Shown here one piece after another: positions 42,920 to 52,401 of a stretch of DNA of 62,268 bases. The translations under genes and the position numbers were made by a program. The stretch spans positions 1 through 62,268 of the forward strand of contig JABWBQ010000010.1 in assembly GCA_013360395.1 (NCBI GenBank), read 5' to 3'. The notes below the pieces were generated by a model. That model searched no databases, was not told the DNA's origin, and saw only the letters and a program-made list of their open reading frames with translations. Source of the DNA: Flavobacteriales bacterium (GTDB lineage Bacteria > Bacteroidota > Bacteroidia > Flavobacteriales_F > PHOS-HE28). How positions within the stretch are numbered: position 1 is the first letter of the stretch; the number at the start of each line of letters is the position of its first letter.

Positions 42920-43942
42920 TCACACGCTCCACTCGGGGAATTCCGTGCGCCGGGCCACCGGGCGGTGCAGGAGCTTCCAGAGCTTGTCCTTCAGCTCCTC
43001 CAGGCCGATGCCGGCCACGCTGCTGATGAGCACGCTGTCCACCCCCTCGGGCAGGTCCTGCCGGATCTGTTCCATCATCACCGCGTCCAGCATGTCGCAT
43101 TTGGTGATGGCCAGCAGGCGGTCCTTGTCCAGCAGCTCGGGGCTGTACTGGGCGAGCTCGTTGAGCAGCACGGCGTAGTCGCGGCGGATGTCGGTGCTGT
43201 CGGCCGGCACCATGAACAGCAGCACGCTGTTGCGTTCGATGTGGCGCAGGAAGCGCAGGCCGAGGCCGCGGCCTTCGTGGGCCCCTTCGATGATGCCGGG
43301 GATGTCGGCCATCACGAAGCTCTTGTGGTCGCGGTAGGGCACGATGCCCAGGTTGGGCGTGAGGGTGGTGAAGGCGTAGTCGGCGATCTTGGGCTTGGCG
43401 GCGGTGATGGCGGCCAGCAGGGTGCTCTTGCCCGCGTTGGGGAAGCCCACCAGGCCCACATCAGCCAGCACCTTCAGCTCCATGGCCACCCACTGGCTGA
43501 TGCCGGGCTCGCCGGGCTGGGCATAGCGCGGCGTCTGGTTGGTGCTGCTCTTGAAGTGCTGGTTGCCCAGGCCGCCGCGGCCGCCGGCCAGCAGCACCAC
43601 CTCCTCGCCGTCCTTCAGCACCTCGGCCATCACCTCCTCGGTATCGCTGTTGCGCACCACCGTGCCCAGGGGCACCTCGATCACCACGTCGCGGCCGGCC
43701 TTGCCGCTGCACTGGTTGGCGCCGCCGCTCTCCCCGTCGCCGGCGATCACGTGCTTGGTGTAGCGCAGGTGCAGCAGGGTCCACTGCTGGGCGTTGCCGC
43801 GCAGGATCACATGGCCGCCCCGCCCCCCGTCGCCACCGTCGGGACCGCCCTTGGGCATGTACTTCTCGCGGCGCAGATGGCGCGAGCCGGCGCCCCCCTT
43901 GCCGCTGCGGCACTCGATGCGGATATGGTCGATGAAGTTCAT
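42920..43942 (-). CDS. obg: GTPase Obg/CgtA
   Basis: A 340-residue GTPase with the glycine-rich Obg fold ([18 protein letters not shown]) at residues 1-158, then the G domain: GFPNAGKST (G1), [16 protein letters not shown] (G3) and ITKCD (G4). It acts in late 50S ribosome assembly and stress control. In many Bacteroidota obg follows hpt-adk; here a T9SS gene on the opposite strand separates them. A near -7 box (GACCTTTG, 43950-43957, minus) lies close to the ATG. Confidence 0.96.
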   Translation of the reverse strand: MNFIDHIRIECRSGKGGAGSRHLRREKYMPKGGPDGGDGGRGGHVILRGNAQQWTLLHLRYTKHVIAGDGESGGANQCSGKAGRDVVIEVPLGTVVRNSDTEEVMAEVLKDGEEVVLLAGGRGGLGNQHFKSSTNQTPRYAQPGEPGISQWVAMELKVLADVGLVGFPNAGKSTLLAAITAAKPKIADYAFTTLTPNLGIVPYRDHKSFVMADIPGIIEGAHEGRGLGLRFLRHIERNSVLLFMVPADSTDIRRDYAVLLNELAQYSPELLDKDRLLAITKCDMLDAVMMEQIRQDLPEGVDSVLISSVAGIGLEELKDKLWKLLHRPVARRTEFPEWSV

Positions 43943-44088
43943 CGCGCCCCAAAGGTCGGCAATGGCGGAGGAAGGGGCGCGGGACGTAACCGGGGGCTGT
44001 ACTCCTGAACCTCCCCCAGGCAGCCCTTCCCCGGATCGTGTCGTCTTTTCGTTGCACGCGTACCTTCATTCACCGAACCCCTGATGCC

Positions 44089-46410
44089 ATGACCGCCATC
44101 CGCCGCCTTTTCCTGTGGAGCTACCTGCTGCTGACCACGACCGCGCTGCGCGCCCAGGTCTTCATCCCCGACACGCTGGTGCGCGCCTGGCTGAACCAGA
44201 GCATTCCCGGCATCGTGGACGCCAACGGCATCATGGACACCACGCATGCGGGCATCGCGGGGTGTGATTCGGTGCTATGGTCTGGAACTGATCTCAATTC
44301 AGACACCTTGGTCATCGATTTACAGGGTATTCAATATCTTGATTCTCTTAATGTTCTGTTTATTACGTACCATGTACTGGCGCCCGACAAGACAACCTTT
44401 TTCCATCTACCTGTCATGCCGATATCAATAAAGAAAGTGAACCTTCATTGCGGAGAGGGCATCGCATCGGTCAACCTTCCATCGATCGATCATTCGTTGC
44501 AGTACCTTGGCATTGGTGGTGGACCTACCGGTCGAATTGATGTCAATATTGGGTCCATTTCGGATTCAATTGAGAATTTATCAATCAACTCTTTCCGAAG
44601 TATCTCATGCGATTCATTCACTGGATATATTAATTCAATGAGCATTGGCTTATCCAGCAATTTAATTGATACAACAAATATATCTCTTCCAGGTTGGGAA
44701 TGTGGCTTACTTTACATCAATGGGAACATGCACAACATCAGTATTGACCTTGATGGATCCATTGTGAATGCTCTTGCTACGACTTATGGGCGCTATGGTC
44801 ATCTGTCCTGGCCGCTCGAGCTGACCCAACTTTCGATCAGCGGATACGCGTCCTCGCCCTTACCCGCACTTCCGCCGACATTACTTCATTTGATCATTGA
44901 GGTGTTTGATGAACTTTGTCTACCTGCGATTCCGAATGGCCTACTCACCCTGACTGTGCAACATGGAGTGAATTGCGTGCCAGATATTCCTGGGTCGGTC
45001 CAGTCTCTCACAGGACCATTCCTTTGGCAGATCGGCGACACGGTCTTCTGTACAGTTCTCAACTCCGACTGTCCGGGCAGTGCTTCCGCCATCGCAGGTC
45101 GCCACGCGATCGATGACAACGGCAATGGTCTGTTGGATGCCGGCGAACCCGCCTTCCCTTGGGGCCGCGTGCTCATCCAGCCCATGAACGCCTTGGTGCC
45201 CGCTGGCATCGACGGCTGGTGGGAGCGCGGCGCCCAGCCCGGCACCTACACCATCGAGCCCAATAGCACCTATCCCTACCTCATCAGTTCAGACCCGGCA
45301 CAGCACACCGCCACCTTCGTGGCGTTGGGCGAGGTGGACAGCACCAACCACTTCGCACACATCCTGTTGCCCGGGGTGAACGATCTGCAGGTAAGCGCTT
45401 ACGCCGTCCCCCCGCGCCCCGGCTTCAACAACGACCTGACCCTCTCCTACCGCAACTTCGGAACGACCAGCCTCCCCGCCACCCTGCAGCTGGCCGTGGA
45501 CGCGGACCAGAGCTTCGTGGGCAGCAGCCCCGCTCCCACCACGCTCTCGGGCAACAGTGCCACCTGGGACCTCGGCACCCTACCCATCGGGGCTCAGGGC
45601 CAGGTGCTGGTCACCCTGCACACTGACGCCACCGTCCCCTTGGGCACCCCCGTGCAGCACACTGCGGTGATCGATCCGGTGGCCGGTGACACGGTGCCCT
45701 CCAACAACACCACCTTGTGGACCGACACCGTGGTGGGCGCCTACGACCCCAACGACAAGTTGCTGGACATCCCCGCCGCCACACCCGCCGAGGTGCAGGC
45801 CGACGCCGTCACCCTCACCTACACCATCCGCTTCCAGAACACCGGCACCCATCCCGCCGAGCGCGTGGTGATCCTGGACACCCTGAGCGACGACCTGCAG
45901 TGGAACAGCTTCGAGTTCCTCTCCAGCAGCCATCCCTGCCAGTGGTACATGCTGGACGGTGTGCTCCACTTCATCTTCGACCCCATCCTGCTGCCCGACA
46001 GCGGCAGCAACGAGCCCGCCAGCCACGGTTTCGTGCGCTTCCGCATGCGGCCCTCCACACAGCTCATCCACGGCGATCAGGTGGACAACATCGCACACAT
46101 CGTCTTCGACTTCAACACACCCATCGTCACCCCACCGGCCACCTTCCGCGTGGACATGAGCACCGGCCTGCAGGAACAGGCGGTGAGCACCCTCACGGTG
46201 ATGCCCAACCCCACGCGCGACCGCCTGTTGATCGGTGGCTTCGCCGACACTGCCGTGCTGCGGGTGCTGGACCTCAGCGGTCGCCTGTTGCACAGCACCC
46301 GCGCAACCGCGCCCGCCCGGCTGGACGTGGCCGACCTGCGACCGGGCACCTACCTGCTGGAGGTGCGCACGCCGCAGCGGTCACAGGCCGTGCGGTTCGT
46401 GAAGGAATAG
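44089..46410 (+). CDS. mosaic T9SS surface protein (LRR-like, DUF7619)
   Basis: A 773-residue secreted protein with signal peptide MTAIRRLFLWSYLLLTTTALRAQ. Residues about 60-320 are encoded by strikingly AT-rich DNA (20 G+C of 60 at 44581-44640) and look leucine-rich-repeat-like (LPALPPTLLHLII, LPAIPNGLLTLTV). Residues about 330-690 are encoded by normal high-GC DNA (42 of 60 at 45841-45900) and carry a DUF11/DUF7619-type module (AYDPNDKLLDIPAA, TIRFQNTGTHPAERVVILDTL). A T9SS type A domain ends the protein (VMPNPTRDRLLIGG). The ATG at 44089 starts the signal peptide. Confidence 0.82.
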   Translation: MTAIRRLFLWSYLLLTTTALRAQVFIPDTLVRAWLNQSIPGIVDANGIMDTTHAGIAGCDSVLWSGTDLNSDTLVIDLQGIQYLDSLNVLFITYHVLAPDKTTFFHLPVMPISIKKVNLHCGEGIASVNLPSIDHSLQYLGIGGGPTGRIDVNIGSISDSIENLSINSFRSISCDSFTGYINSMSIGLSSNLIDTTNISLPGWECGLLYINGNMHNISIDLDGSIVNALATTYGRYGHLSWPLELTQLSISGYASSPLPALPPTLLHLIIEVFDELCLPAIPNGLLTLTVQHGVNCVPDIPGSVQSLTGPFLWQIGDTVFCTVLNSDCPGSASAIAGRHAIDDNGNGLLDAGEPAFPWGRVLIQPMNALVPAGIDGWWERGAQPGTYTIEPNSTYPYLISSDPAQHTATFVALGEVDSTNHFAHILLPGVNDLQVSAYAVPPRPGFNNDLTLSYRNFGTTSLPATLQLAVDADQSFVGSSPAPTTLSGNSATWDLGTLPIGAQGQVLVTLHTDATVPLGTPVQHTAVIDPVAGDTVPSNNTTLWTDTVVGAYDPNDKLLDIPAATPAEVQADAVTLTYTIRFQNTGTHPAERVVILDTLSDDLQWNSFEFLSSSHPCQWYMLDGVLHFIFDPILLPDSGSNEPASHGFVRFRMRPSTQLIHGDQVDNIAHIVFDFNTPIVTPPATFRVDMSTGLQEQAVSTLTVMPNPTRDRLLIGGFADTAVLRVLDLSGRLLHSTRATAPARLDVADLRPGTYLLEVRTPQRSQAVRFVKE

Positions 46411-46479
46411 GCGGGGTCGCGTTCATGGCCCCCATGCACGGCCGGTACCGCCGGGCCGGATGGGCACGAGCAAACCCCC

Positions 46480-47052
46480 TCACCCGATCGCCTCCACCAG
46501 CCGTGCGGTGATGTCGGCCACGGAGCCCACGCCATTGATGGCGGCGTACTTGTGCTGGGCGGCGTAGTGGTCCTTGAGCGGTGCCGTCTTCTGTTCGTAC
46601 TCGCGGATGCGGTTGCGGATCACGGCCTCGTCGCGGTCGTCGCTGCGGCCGCTGGTGGCGCCGCGCCCCAGCAGGCGCTGCACCAGTTCGGCCTCGGGCA
46701 CTTCCAGGGCGAGCATCCGGGTGATGGGCTCGTTCTTGGAGGCGAGCATCGTGTCGAGGGCCACGGCCTGCGCCTTGGTGCGGGGGAAGCCGTCGAAGAT
46801 GAAGCCGCGCGCGTCCAGGTTGGCCTCCATGGCGTTGCGGATCATGCCGATCACGATGTGGTCGGCCACCAGTTCGCCGCGGTCCATGAGCTCCTTGGCC
46901 TGCAGGCCCAGCTCGCTCTCGGCCTTGATCTCGGCGCGGAGCAGGTCGCCGGTGCTGAGGTGCACCAGGCCGTATCGTTCGATCAGAAAGGTGCTCTGGG
47001 TGCCTTTGCCGGCGCCGGGAGGGCCGAAGAGCACGAGGTTGAGCTTGCTCAT
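46480..47052 (-). CDS. adk: adenylate kinase
   Basis: A 190-residue short-form adenylate kinase. GPPGAGKGTQ is the P-loop, GFIFDGFPRTKAQA the AMP-site segment, and RLLGRGATSGRSDD the short LID. It interconverts ATP and AMP with two ADP. Its ATG overlaps the stop of the hypoxanthine phosphoribosyltransferase gene (ATGA), so nucleotide salvage and energy balance genes are co-translated. Confidence 0.96.
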   Translation of the reverse strand: MSKLNLVLFGPPGAGKGTQSTFLIERYGLVHLSTGDLLRAEIKAESELGLQAKELMDRGELVADHIVIGMIRNAMEANLDARGFIFDGFPRTKAQAVALDTMLASKNEPITRMLALEVPEAELVQRLLGRGATSGRSDDRDEAVIRNRIREYEQKTAPLKDHYAAQHKYAAINGVGSVADITARLVEAIG

Positions 47053-47612
47053 GATGCGGTCTCGGTGATGCGCCAGATGCCTGGCAGGTTGCGGCCCAGC
47101 CCGTCGTGGTCGAGGCCGGAGCCCACCACGAAGGCGTTGGGGATGCGCAGCGCCACGTGTTCGATGGGCCAGGGGCGCGCGTAAGCCTCGGGCTTGAAGA
47201 GCAGTGCGGCCACGCTGACGCTGGCCGGGTGCAGGCCGGCGAGCGCGTCCATGATGTGGGCGATGGTGCCGCCGGTGTCCACGATGTCCTCCACCACCAC
47301 CACGTGGCGGCCGTCCAGGCGTTCGCTCAGCCCGATGAGCTGGGTGACCGTGCCGGTGGTGCTGGTGCCGTGGTAGCTGGCCACCTTGATGAAGCTGATC
47401 TCGCACTCCATCCCCAGGCGTTTCATCAGTTCGGCGGCGAAGAAGAAGGCCCCGTTGAGCACGCCCAGGAAGAGCGGTCGTTTCCCGGCGTAGCGTTCCT
47501 CCAGTTCCGCGGCCACCCGGTCGATGGCCGCCGCCAGGTCGGTCGCCGGGATGTAGGGCACGAACTCCTTGTCGTGCAGGCGGACGCGTGCGGCGGTGGC
47601 TGGCTCGGGCAT
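47049..47612 (-). CDS. hpt: hypoxanthine phosphoribosyltransferase
   Basis: A 187-residue purine salvage enzyme. VVVVEDIVDTGGT is the PRPP-binding loop, FLGVLNGAFFFAAELM is the upstream loop, and FIKVASYHGTSTTGTV is the flexible loop. It forms IMP or GMP from the free base and PRPP. TACCTTCG on the minus strand (47639-47646) is a likely -7 box about 27 bases before the ATG at 47612. The start fits the family length. Confidence 0.94.
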   Translation of the reverse strand: MPEPATAARVRLHDKEFVPYIPATDLAAAIDRVAAELEERYAGKRPLFLGVLNGAFFFAAELMKRLGMECEISFIKVASYHGTSTTGTVTQLIGLSERLDGRHVVVVEDIVDTGGTIAHIMDALAGLHPASVSVAALLFKPEAYARPWPIEHVALRIPNAFVVGSGLDHDGLGRNLPGIWRITETAS

Positions 47613-47731
47613 GCGGGGGGGGCGCTGCGGAAGGGATGCGAAGGTAGGCAACGGGCCGGGGCCCGGGGCTGACCGTTGCCGGTCGGGGGCCGGGGGGTGC
47701 ACCCAACGCCTTTCCGCATACATTCGGCACC

Positions 47732-48544
47732 ATGCGCCGCCCGATGATCCTGGCCGCCCTGGCCCTGGCCACCGCCGTGCAGGCCGGGGGCGACAACCTG
47801 CCGGTGGGTGCGCGCATCGCCGGCATGGGGCAGGCGGGCCTCACGCTGATCGACCTGTGGGGCGTGCGGCACAACCAGGCGGGGCTGGCCGGCCTCACCC
47901 GCCCTGCGGTGGGCGTGCACGTGCAACGGCACTGGCTGAGCGAGGCGCTGGACCACCAGGCGCTGGCGGCGGCCCTGCCGCTGGGCCGGGGCACCATCGC
48001 CGTGAGCGCCGACAACCTGGGCTACGCGCTGTACCGCGAGATGAAGGTGGGCGTGGCCTACGCCATGCGTTTCGGGGAGGGCCTGCGTGTGGGCGTGCAG
48101 CTGGACTACCTGAGCGTGCGCCTGGGCGAAGGCTACGGAAGCCGCGGCACGGTGACGGGCGAAGTGGGCGTGCAGGCGCGGCTCACCGAGCGGCTGTGGG
48201 CGGGGGCGCATCTGTACAACCCGTCGCGCGCCGCGCTGGGCGGCCCCTACGACGAGCGCGTGCCCACCGTGCTCAAGGCCGGGCTGGGCTACACCTTCAG
48301 CGACAAGCTGGTGGTGGCCGCCGAGGTGGTGAAGGACATCGACGAGGCCGAGCGTTTCCACGCGGGCCTCGAGTACCGGCCGGTGGCCGCGCTCTTCCTG
48401 CGCACCGGCGTGGGCACGGGGCCCGTGCAGGGCCATGCCGGCGTGGGCGTGCGGCTCAAGGGCTTCGACCTCGACCTGGCCGTGGCCTTCCGCAGCCTGT
48501 TGGGCCCCACGCCCCAGCTGGGCCTCAGTTACCGTTTCCCATGA
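47732..48544 (+). CDS. PorV/PorQ-like outer membrane beta-barrel protein
   Basis: A 270-residue protein with signal peptide ending near QAGG. It opens with GARIAGMGQAGLTLIDLWGVRHNQAGLAG, the hallmark of PorV/PorQ/FadL-like proteins, and continues as alternating beta strands to a terminal SYRFP. PorV and PorQ act with the type IX secretion translocon; other members are of unknown role. It overlaps the next outer-membrane gene by four bases (ATGA). TACATTCG at 47719 is a probable -7 box. Divergent from hpt-adk. Confidence 0.7.
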   Translation: MRRPMILAALALATAVQAGGDNLPVGARIAGMGQAGLTLIDLWGVRHNQAGLAGLTRPAVGVHVQRHWLSEALDHQALAAALPLGRGTIAVSADNLGYALYREMKVGVAYAMRFGEGLRVGVQLDYLSVRLGEGYGSRGTVTGEVGVQARLTERLWAGAHLYNPSRAALGGPYDERVPTVLKAGLGYTFSDKLVVAAEVVKDIDEAERFHAGLEYRPVAALFLRTGVGTGPVQGHAGVGVRLKGFDLDLAVAFRSLLGPTPQLGLSYRFP

Positions 48545-50724
48545 GAACGGTGGCCGCTGCCCTGTGCCTGGCCGCGGCCGGGGCGCCGGCCCTGGCGCAG
48601 GTGGACCCCGAGGTGCCGCGCGACCTCATCGAGCAGCGCATCGAGGCCGCCACCGAACAACTGGGCGACGACAGCGACGTGGACCTCACCAACCTGTTCG
48701 ACGTCCTCACCGACCACTACCGCGACCCGATCGACCTCAACCACACCGACGCCGCCGAGCTCAACACCCTGGCGCTGCTCACCGACGTGCAGATCGGCGC
48801 GCTGCTCGACCACATCCGCCGCCACGGCAAGCTGCTGAGCGTGTACGAGGTGCAGACCATCGATGCGTGGGACGCGCGCACGCTGGCCCTGGTGCGCCCC
48901 TTCATCACCGTGCGCGAGGATGCGCTGCGGTCGCGGGCCGGCCTGAAGGAGATCCTGCGCAACGGCGAGCACGAGGTGGTGGTGCGTGCCATCGCCAACG
49001 TGGAGGCGCGGCGCGGCGGCATGGACCGCGCGGGGCTGTTCGGCGGCCGCTACACCGACCCCGACGGCGACGCGCTGCCCGACACGGGCGACGAGGCCGT
49101 GCGCGACAGCCTGCGGCGCGAGAGCCGCCTCTACCTGGGCGATCCGTACAAACTCTACGCCCGCTACCGGTTCCGCTACCGCAACAACATCAGCCTGGGC
49201 ATCACCGCCGAGAAGGACGAGGGCGAGGAGTTCTTCCGCGGCACGCAGACCCGGGGCTTCGACTTCTACAGCGCGCACTTCTTCCTGCGGCATTACGGCC
49301 GGCTGAAGGCCCTGGCCGTGGGCGACTACCAGGCGCAGTTCGGGCTGGGCCTCACCTACTGGAGCGGCCTGGCCTTCGCCAGCAAGTCGTCCTTCAGCCT
49401 CAATGTGAAACGCAATGCCGCCGGGCTGATGCCCTACACCAGCGTCAACGAGAACCTCTTCAACCGCGGCGTGGCGGCCACCGTGGAACTGCACCGCGAC
49501 CTCGACCTCACCGTGTTCTACAGCCGCAAGGGCGTGGATGCGAACGTGCAGCAGGAGGTGGACAGCAGCGATGTGGACGACGCGCAGGTGAGCTTCAGCA
49601 GCTTCCAGGAGGACGGCTACCACCGCACCTACAACGAGCTGGTGAAGCGGAACGCCATCCGCGAACAAGGCTACGGCGGGCATCTGCGCTACCACCGCCG
49701 CAGCTTCAGCTGGGGGCTCACCGGGGCGCGGGTGGACTACGACGTGCCGCTGGCGCGCACGGCGCGTCCGTACAACCGCTTCGAGTTCAACGGGCAGCAC
49801 AACACCACGGTGGGCAGCGACTTCAGCTGGCTGCACCGCAACGCCAGCTTCTTCGGCGAGGTGGCCGCCAGCCTGCCGCAGGCCGACGGCCGCACGGGCT
49901 GGGCCCTGAACCTGGGCACGCTGGTGGCCGTGGACCGGCGCGTGACGCTGGCCCTGCTGTACCGCCACTACGCGCGCGACTTCCACGGGCTGAACAGCGT
50001 GGGCTTCGCCGAAGGCGGCAACCCGTGGAACGAACGCGGCCTGTACACCGGCCTCGAAGTGCGGCCGGACCGCCGGTGGACGATCAACGCCTATTTCGAC
50101 CAGTACCGCTTCCCCTGGTTGCGCAGCCAGGTGGACGCCCCCAGCGACGGCCACGACGTGCTGGTGCAGGTGACCTGGCGGCCCAGCCGGCAGATGGAAC
50201 TGTACCTGCGCGGGCGCCACGAGCAGAAAGGCTACAACAGCGAGGCCCCGGAGGCGGGCATCGACCCCCTGGTGCGGCGGCGGCAGACCAACTGGCGGTT
50301 CAACGCCACCTACAAGGTGAGCCCGGCGGTGAGCCTGCGCACGCGGGTCGAAGCGGTGGATGTGCAGCGCGGCGACAGCCCCGTGGAGCACGGCTTCATC
50401 GTGTACCAGGACGTGGTGCACCGGCCGCTCCGCAGCTGGTGGGAGCTCACCCTGCGCCTGGCGCTCTTCGACACCGACGGCTACGACGCACGGCTGTACG
50501 CCTACGAGAACGACCTGATCGGCGTGTTCAGCATCCCGCCGTACTACGGCCGCGGCATGCGGTGGTACGCCATGCTGCGCCTCACCCCGCTGCGGCGGGT
50601 GGACCTGTGGCTGCGGTACGGGGCCTTCATCCTGCAGGACACCGACCGCATCGGTTCGGGGCTGCAGGAGATCGCCGGTCCCATGCGCAGCGACGTGAAG
50701 GTGCAGGTGCGCGTCCGCTTCTGA
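48541..50724 (+). CDS. helix-hairpin-helix outer membrane protein
   Basis: A 727-residue protein with signal peptide ending ALAQ. Residues about 50-125 hold a ComEA-like helix-hairpin-helix (DLNHTDAAELNTLALLTDVQ). The remaining 600 residues alternate aromatic and charged positions typical of a large outer-membrane barrel (YKLYARYRFRYRNNISLGIT, ALAVGDYQAQFGLGLTYWSG) and end in RVRF. The HhH could touch DNA or act as a plug; DNA uptake is possible but unproven. It overlaps the PorV-like gene and precedes a small gene by five bases. Confidence 0.72.
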   Translation: MRTVAAALCLAAAGAPALAQVDPEVPRDLIEQRIEAATEQLGDDSDVDLTNLFDVLTDHYRDPIDLNHTDAAELNTLALLTDVQIGALLDHIRRHGKLLSVYEVQTIDAWDARTLALVRPFITVREDALRSRAGLKEILRNGEHEVVVRAIANVEARRGGMDRAGLFGGRYTDPDGDALPDTGDEAVRDSLRRESRLYLGDPYKLYARYRFRYRNNISLGITAEKDEGEEFFRGTQTRGFDFYSAHFFLRHYGRLKALAVGDYQAQFGLGLTYWSGLAFASKSSFSLNVKRNAAGLMPYTSVNENLFNRGVAATVELHRDLDLTVFYSRKGVDANVQQEVDSSDVDDAQVSFSSFQEDGYHRTYNELVKRNAIREQGYGGHLRYHRRSFSWGLTGARVDYDVPLARTARPYNRFEFNGQHNTTVGSDFSWLHRNASFFGEVAASLPQADGRTGWALNLGTLVAVDRRVTLALLYRHYARDFHGLNSVGFAEGGNPWNERGLYTGLEVRPDRRWTINAYFDQYRFPWLRSQVDAPSDGHDVLVQVTWRPSRQMELYLRGRHEQKGYNSEAPEAGIDPLVRRRQTNWRFNATYKVSPAVSLRTRVEAVDVQRGDSPVEHGFIVYQDVVHRPLRSWWELTLRLALFDTDGYDARLYAYENDLIGVFSIPPYYGRGMRWYAMLRLTPLRRVDLWLRYGAFILQDTDRIGSGLQEIAGPMRSDVKVQVRVRF

Positions 50725-50729
50725 CGGCC

Positions 50730-51122
50730 ATGGGCGTACAACACATCACCCTGGACGCGGCGCGGCCCGAGGCCCGTTTCAGCGCCACCGAGCGGCCGCG
50801 CATCGTGCTGCGGCAGGCCTTCTTCGCCACGGCCGATCCCGCCTGGCAGCGACGGCTGAACCGTGCGGCGCTGGTGATCACCACCCGGGCCTACGACGGC
50901 CGTGGGCGTGAGCTGGCGACCGACCACCAGGTGTTCCGCTTCAGCAAGCTGTTCAATCCCACCTGGCCCGACCCGGTGTTCCGCAACATCCGCAACTGGA
51001 ACTACGTGCCGGTGGCGCTGCGCGAGGATGCGCCCCCGGTATTGGGCTGGCTGCTGGAGCTGCGGTTGCGCGACCTGCGGCTGGTCGCCGAGGAACACAT
51101 GGAGCTGGTGTTCCTGGGCTGA
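50730..51122 (+). CDS. small hypothetical protein
   Basis: A 130-residue soluble protein, no signal peptide or membrane helix. It is rich in Arg and aromatic residues (HQVFRFSKLFNPTWPDPVF, NIRNWNYVPVALRED) and has no motif I recognise. It starts five bases after the HhH barrel gene, so it is probably the third gene of that operon. The end of the operon is marked by a strong hairpin at 51189. Confidence 0.65.
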   Translation: MGVQHITLDAARPEARFSATERPRIVLRQAFFATADPAWQRRLNRAALVITTRAYDGRGRELATDHQVFRFSKLFNPTWPDPVFRNIRNWNYVPVALREDAPPVLGWLLELRLRDLRLVAEEHMELVFLG

Positions 51123-51188
51123 TACCATCCGGTCATCCGCGCCCGGCCGTCCGGCCTGCCCCCGAAGGTGCGAATGGTATGAAAGCAC

Positions 51189-51217
51189 GAAGCCCCCCGA
51201 CCGGGTCGGAGGGCTTC
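51189..51217. terminator. bidirectional hairpin between convergent genes
   Basis: GAAGCCCCCCGACC pairs with GGTCGGAGGGCTTC, with one mismatch and almost no loop. It lies between the convergent small hypothetical gene (plus) and the Cys/His repeat gene (minus) and can serve both. No strong T-tract follows. Confidence 0.6.
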
Positions 51218-51238
51218 ATGCCGCAGCGGTGGTGCCGC

Positions 51239-51739
51239 TCACTTGTCCGCCGGGGCCGGCTTGGCGTCGGTCTTGGCACCGGCCTTGCCTGCGCAGCAGG
51301 ACTTGGTGGCACCGGCGCAACCGGCGGCCTTGGCATCGCCATGGGCACCGTGCTCGCCGTGCGCCTGGCCGTGGGCCTTCTGGTCGTGCCCGGCACAAGC
51401 CTTGGCGTCGGCCTTGCCGGCGCAGCAACCGGCCTTGGCATCGCCGTGGGCGCCGTGCCCGGCATGGGCTTCGCCGTGGGCCTTGTGGTCGTGCCCGGCA
51501 CAGGCCTTCGCGTCGGTCTTGCCCGCGCAGCAGCCGGCCTTGGCATCGGCCTTGCCGGCGCAGGAATGGGCCTTTTGTTCACCGGCCGGTTGCAGGGTGG
51601 TGCCACCCGCCTCGGGGGCCACGGCCGCAGCTTTCTCGGCCGGAGCCTTGTCGGTGGCGGCCTTGTCGGTGGCCGTGTTCTGGGCCGACGCCGTGGCCAG
51701 GAAGGCCAGGGTGGCGGCGATGGTCAGCAGGATGCGCAT
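51239..51739 (-). CDS. secreted Cys/His-rich repeat protein
   Basis: A 166-residue protein with signal peptide MRILLTIAATLAFLATASAQ, then an Ala/Lys/Asp-rich spacer. Two near-identical 35-residue units follow, each built from DAKAGCCAGK, DAKACAGHD and KAHG-x-AH-xx-HGAHG. Partial copies flank them (HSCAGKADAK before; GCAGATKSCCAGK after). In total there are ten Cys and about twelve His in ordered pairs. No known family is recognised. Metal (copper, zinc, nickel) binding or a redox role is a reasonable guess. The start at 51739 gives a clean signal peptide. Confidence 0.7.
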   Translation of the reverse strand: MRILLTIAATLAFLATASAQNTATDKAATDKAPAEKAAAVAPEAGGTTLQPAGEQKAHSCAGKADAKAGCCAGKTDAKACAGHDHKAHGEAHAGHGAHGDAKAGCCAGKADAKACAGHDQKAHGQAHGEHGAHGDAKAAGCAGATKSCCAGKAGAKTDAKPAPADK

Positions 51740-51934
51740 GGATCGGGGTCGGATTTGAGCGCAAGATACGGATCCTGACACCCCTTCGCCCGCCGCCTTT
51801 GTTAAGGGTTGTGAACCGGCGGCGACCGGGGACGCCCTTCGCCCCGGCGACGCGAGCCCTTCGGCCATGGCCGGGCACCGGCGGTGGGTATTCCGGACCA
51901 CCGCTATATTTCCGGACCCATAACGCTACCGATC

Positions 51935-52366
51935 ATGGACCGACGCCACTTCCTTCTCGCGGGCTGCAAGGCCTGCGCCGCCCTGGCCGCCGTGCCCGCG
52001 CTGGCCTCGCTCGAAAGTTGTTCCACCGGGAAGTCCGCAGCGGGCTCCACGGCCCTGGCGGTGGAGAACGGCGTGCTCAGCGTGCCGGTCGCCAGCCTCT
52101 CCAACGGCGTGGGCATGATCAGCGCCAAGGGCCTCGACGACAAGCTGTACATCAGCAAGGGTGCCGACGGCACGTACAAGGCCCTGGTGCTGCACTGCCC
52201 GCACAAGGGCGGTCCGGTGAAACCTTCCGGCGACAAGCTGATCTGCAACTGGCACGGCAGCGTGTTCGACATGGACGGCAAGGTGACCAAGGGTCCGTCA
52301 CAGCAGGGCCTCAAGGTCTATCCTGTGGAGGTGGCGGGCGACGTGCTGAAGGTGCGCGTGGCCTGA
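51935..52366 (+). CDS. Rieske [2Fe-2S] protein
   Basis: A 143-residue protein. The cluster ligands are Cys88 and His90 (CPHKGG) and Cys104 and His107 (CNWHGSVF), with normal Rieske spacing. The N-terminus has a twin-arginine-like start (MDRRHFLLAGCKACAALAAVPAL), suggesting export folded by Tat. It resembles stand-alone Rieske ferredoxin-like proteins rather than the bc1 subunit. Electron partners are unknown. TATATTTC (51905) is a probable -7 box. Confidence 0.9.
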   Translation: MDRRHFLLAGCKACAALAAVPALASLESCSTGKSAAGSTALAVENGVLSVPVASLSNGVGMISAKGLDDKLYISKGADGTYKALVLHCPHKGGPVKPSGDKLICNWHGSVFDMDGKVTKGPSQQGLKVYPVEVAGDVLKVRVA

Positions 52367-52401
52367 GGGCGCCATCGGGCCGGAGGCCCGTTCCCGCGCC
52401 G

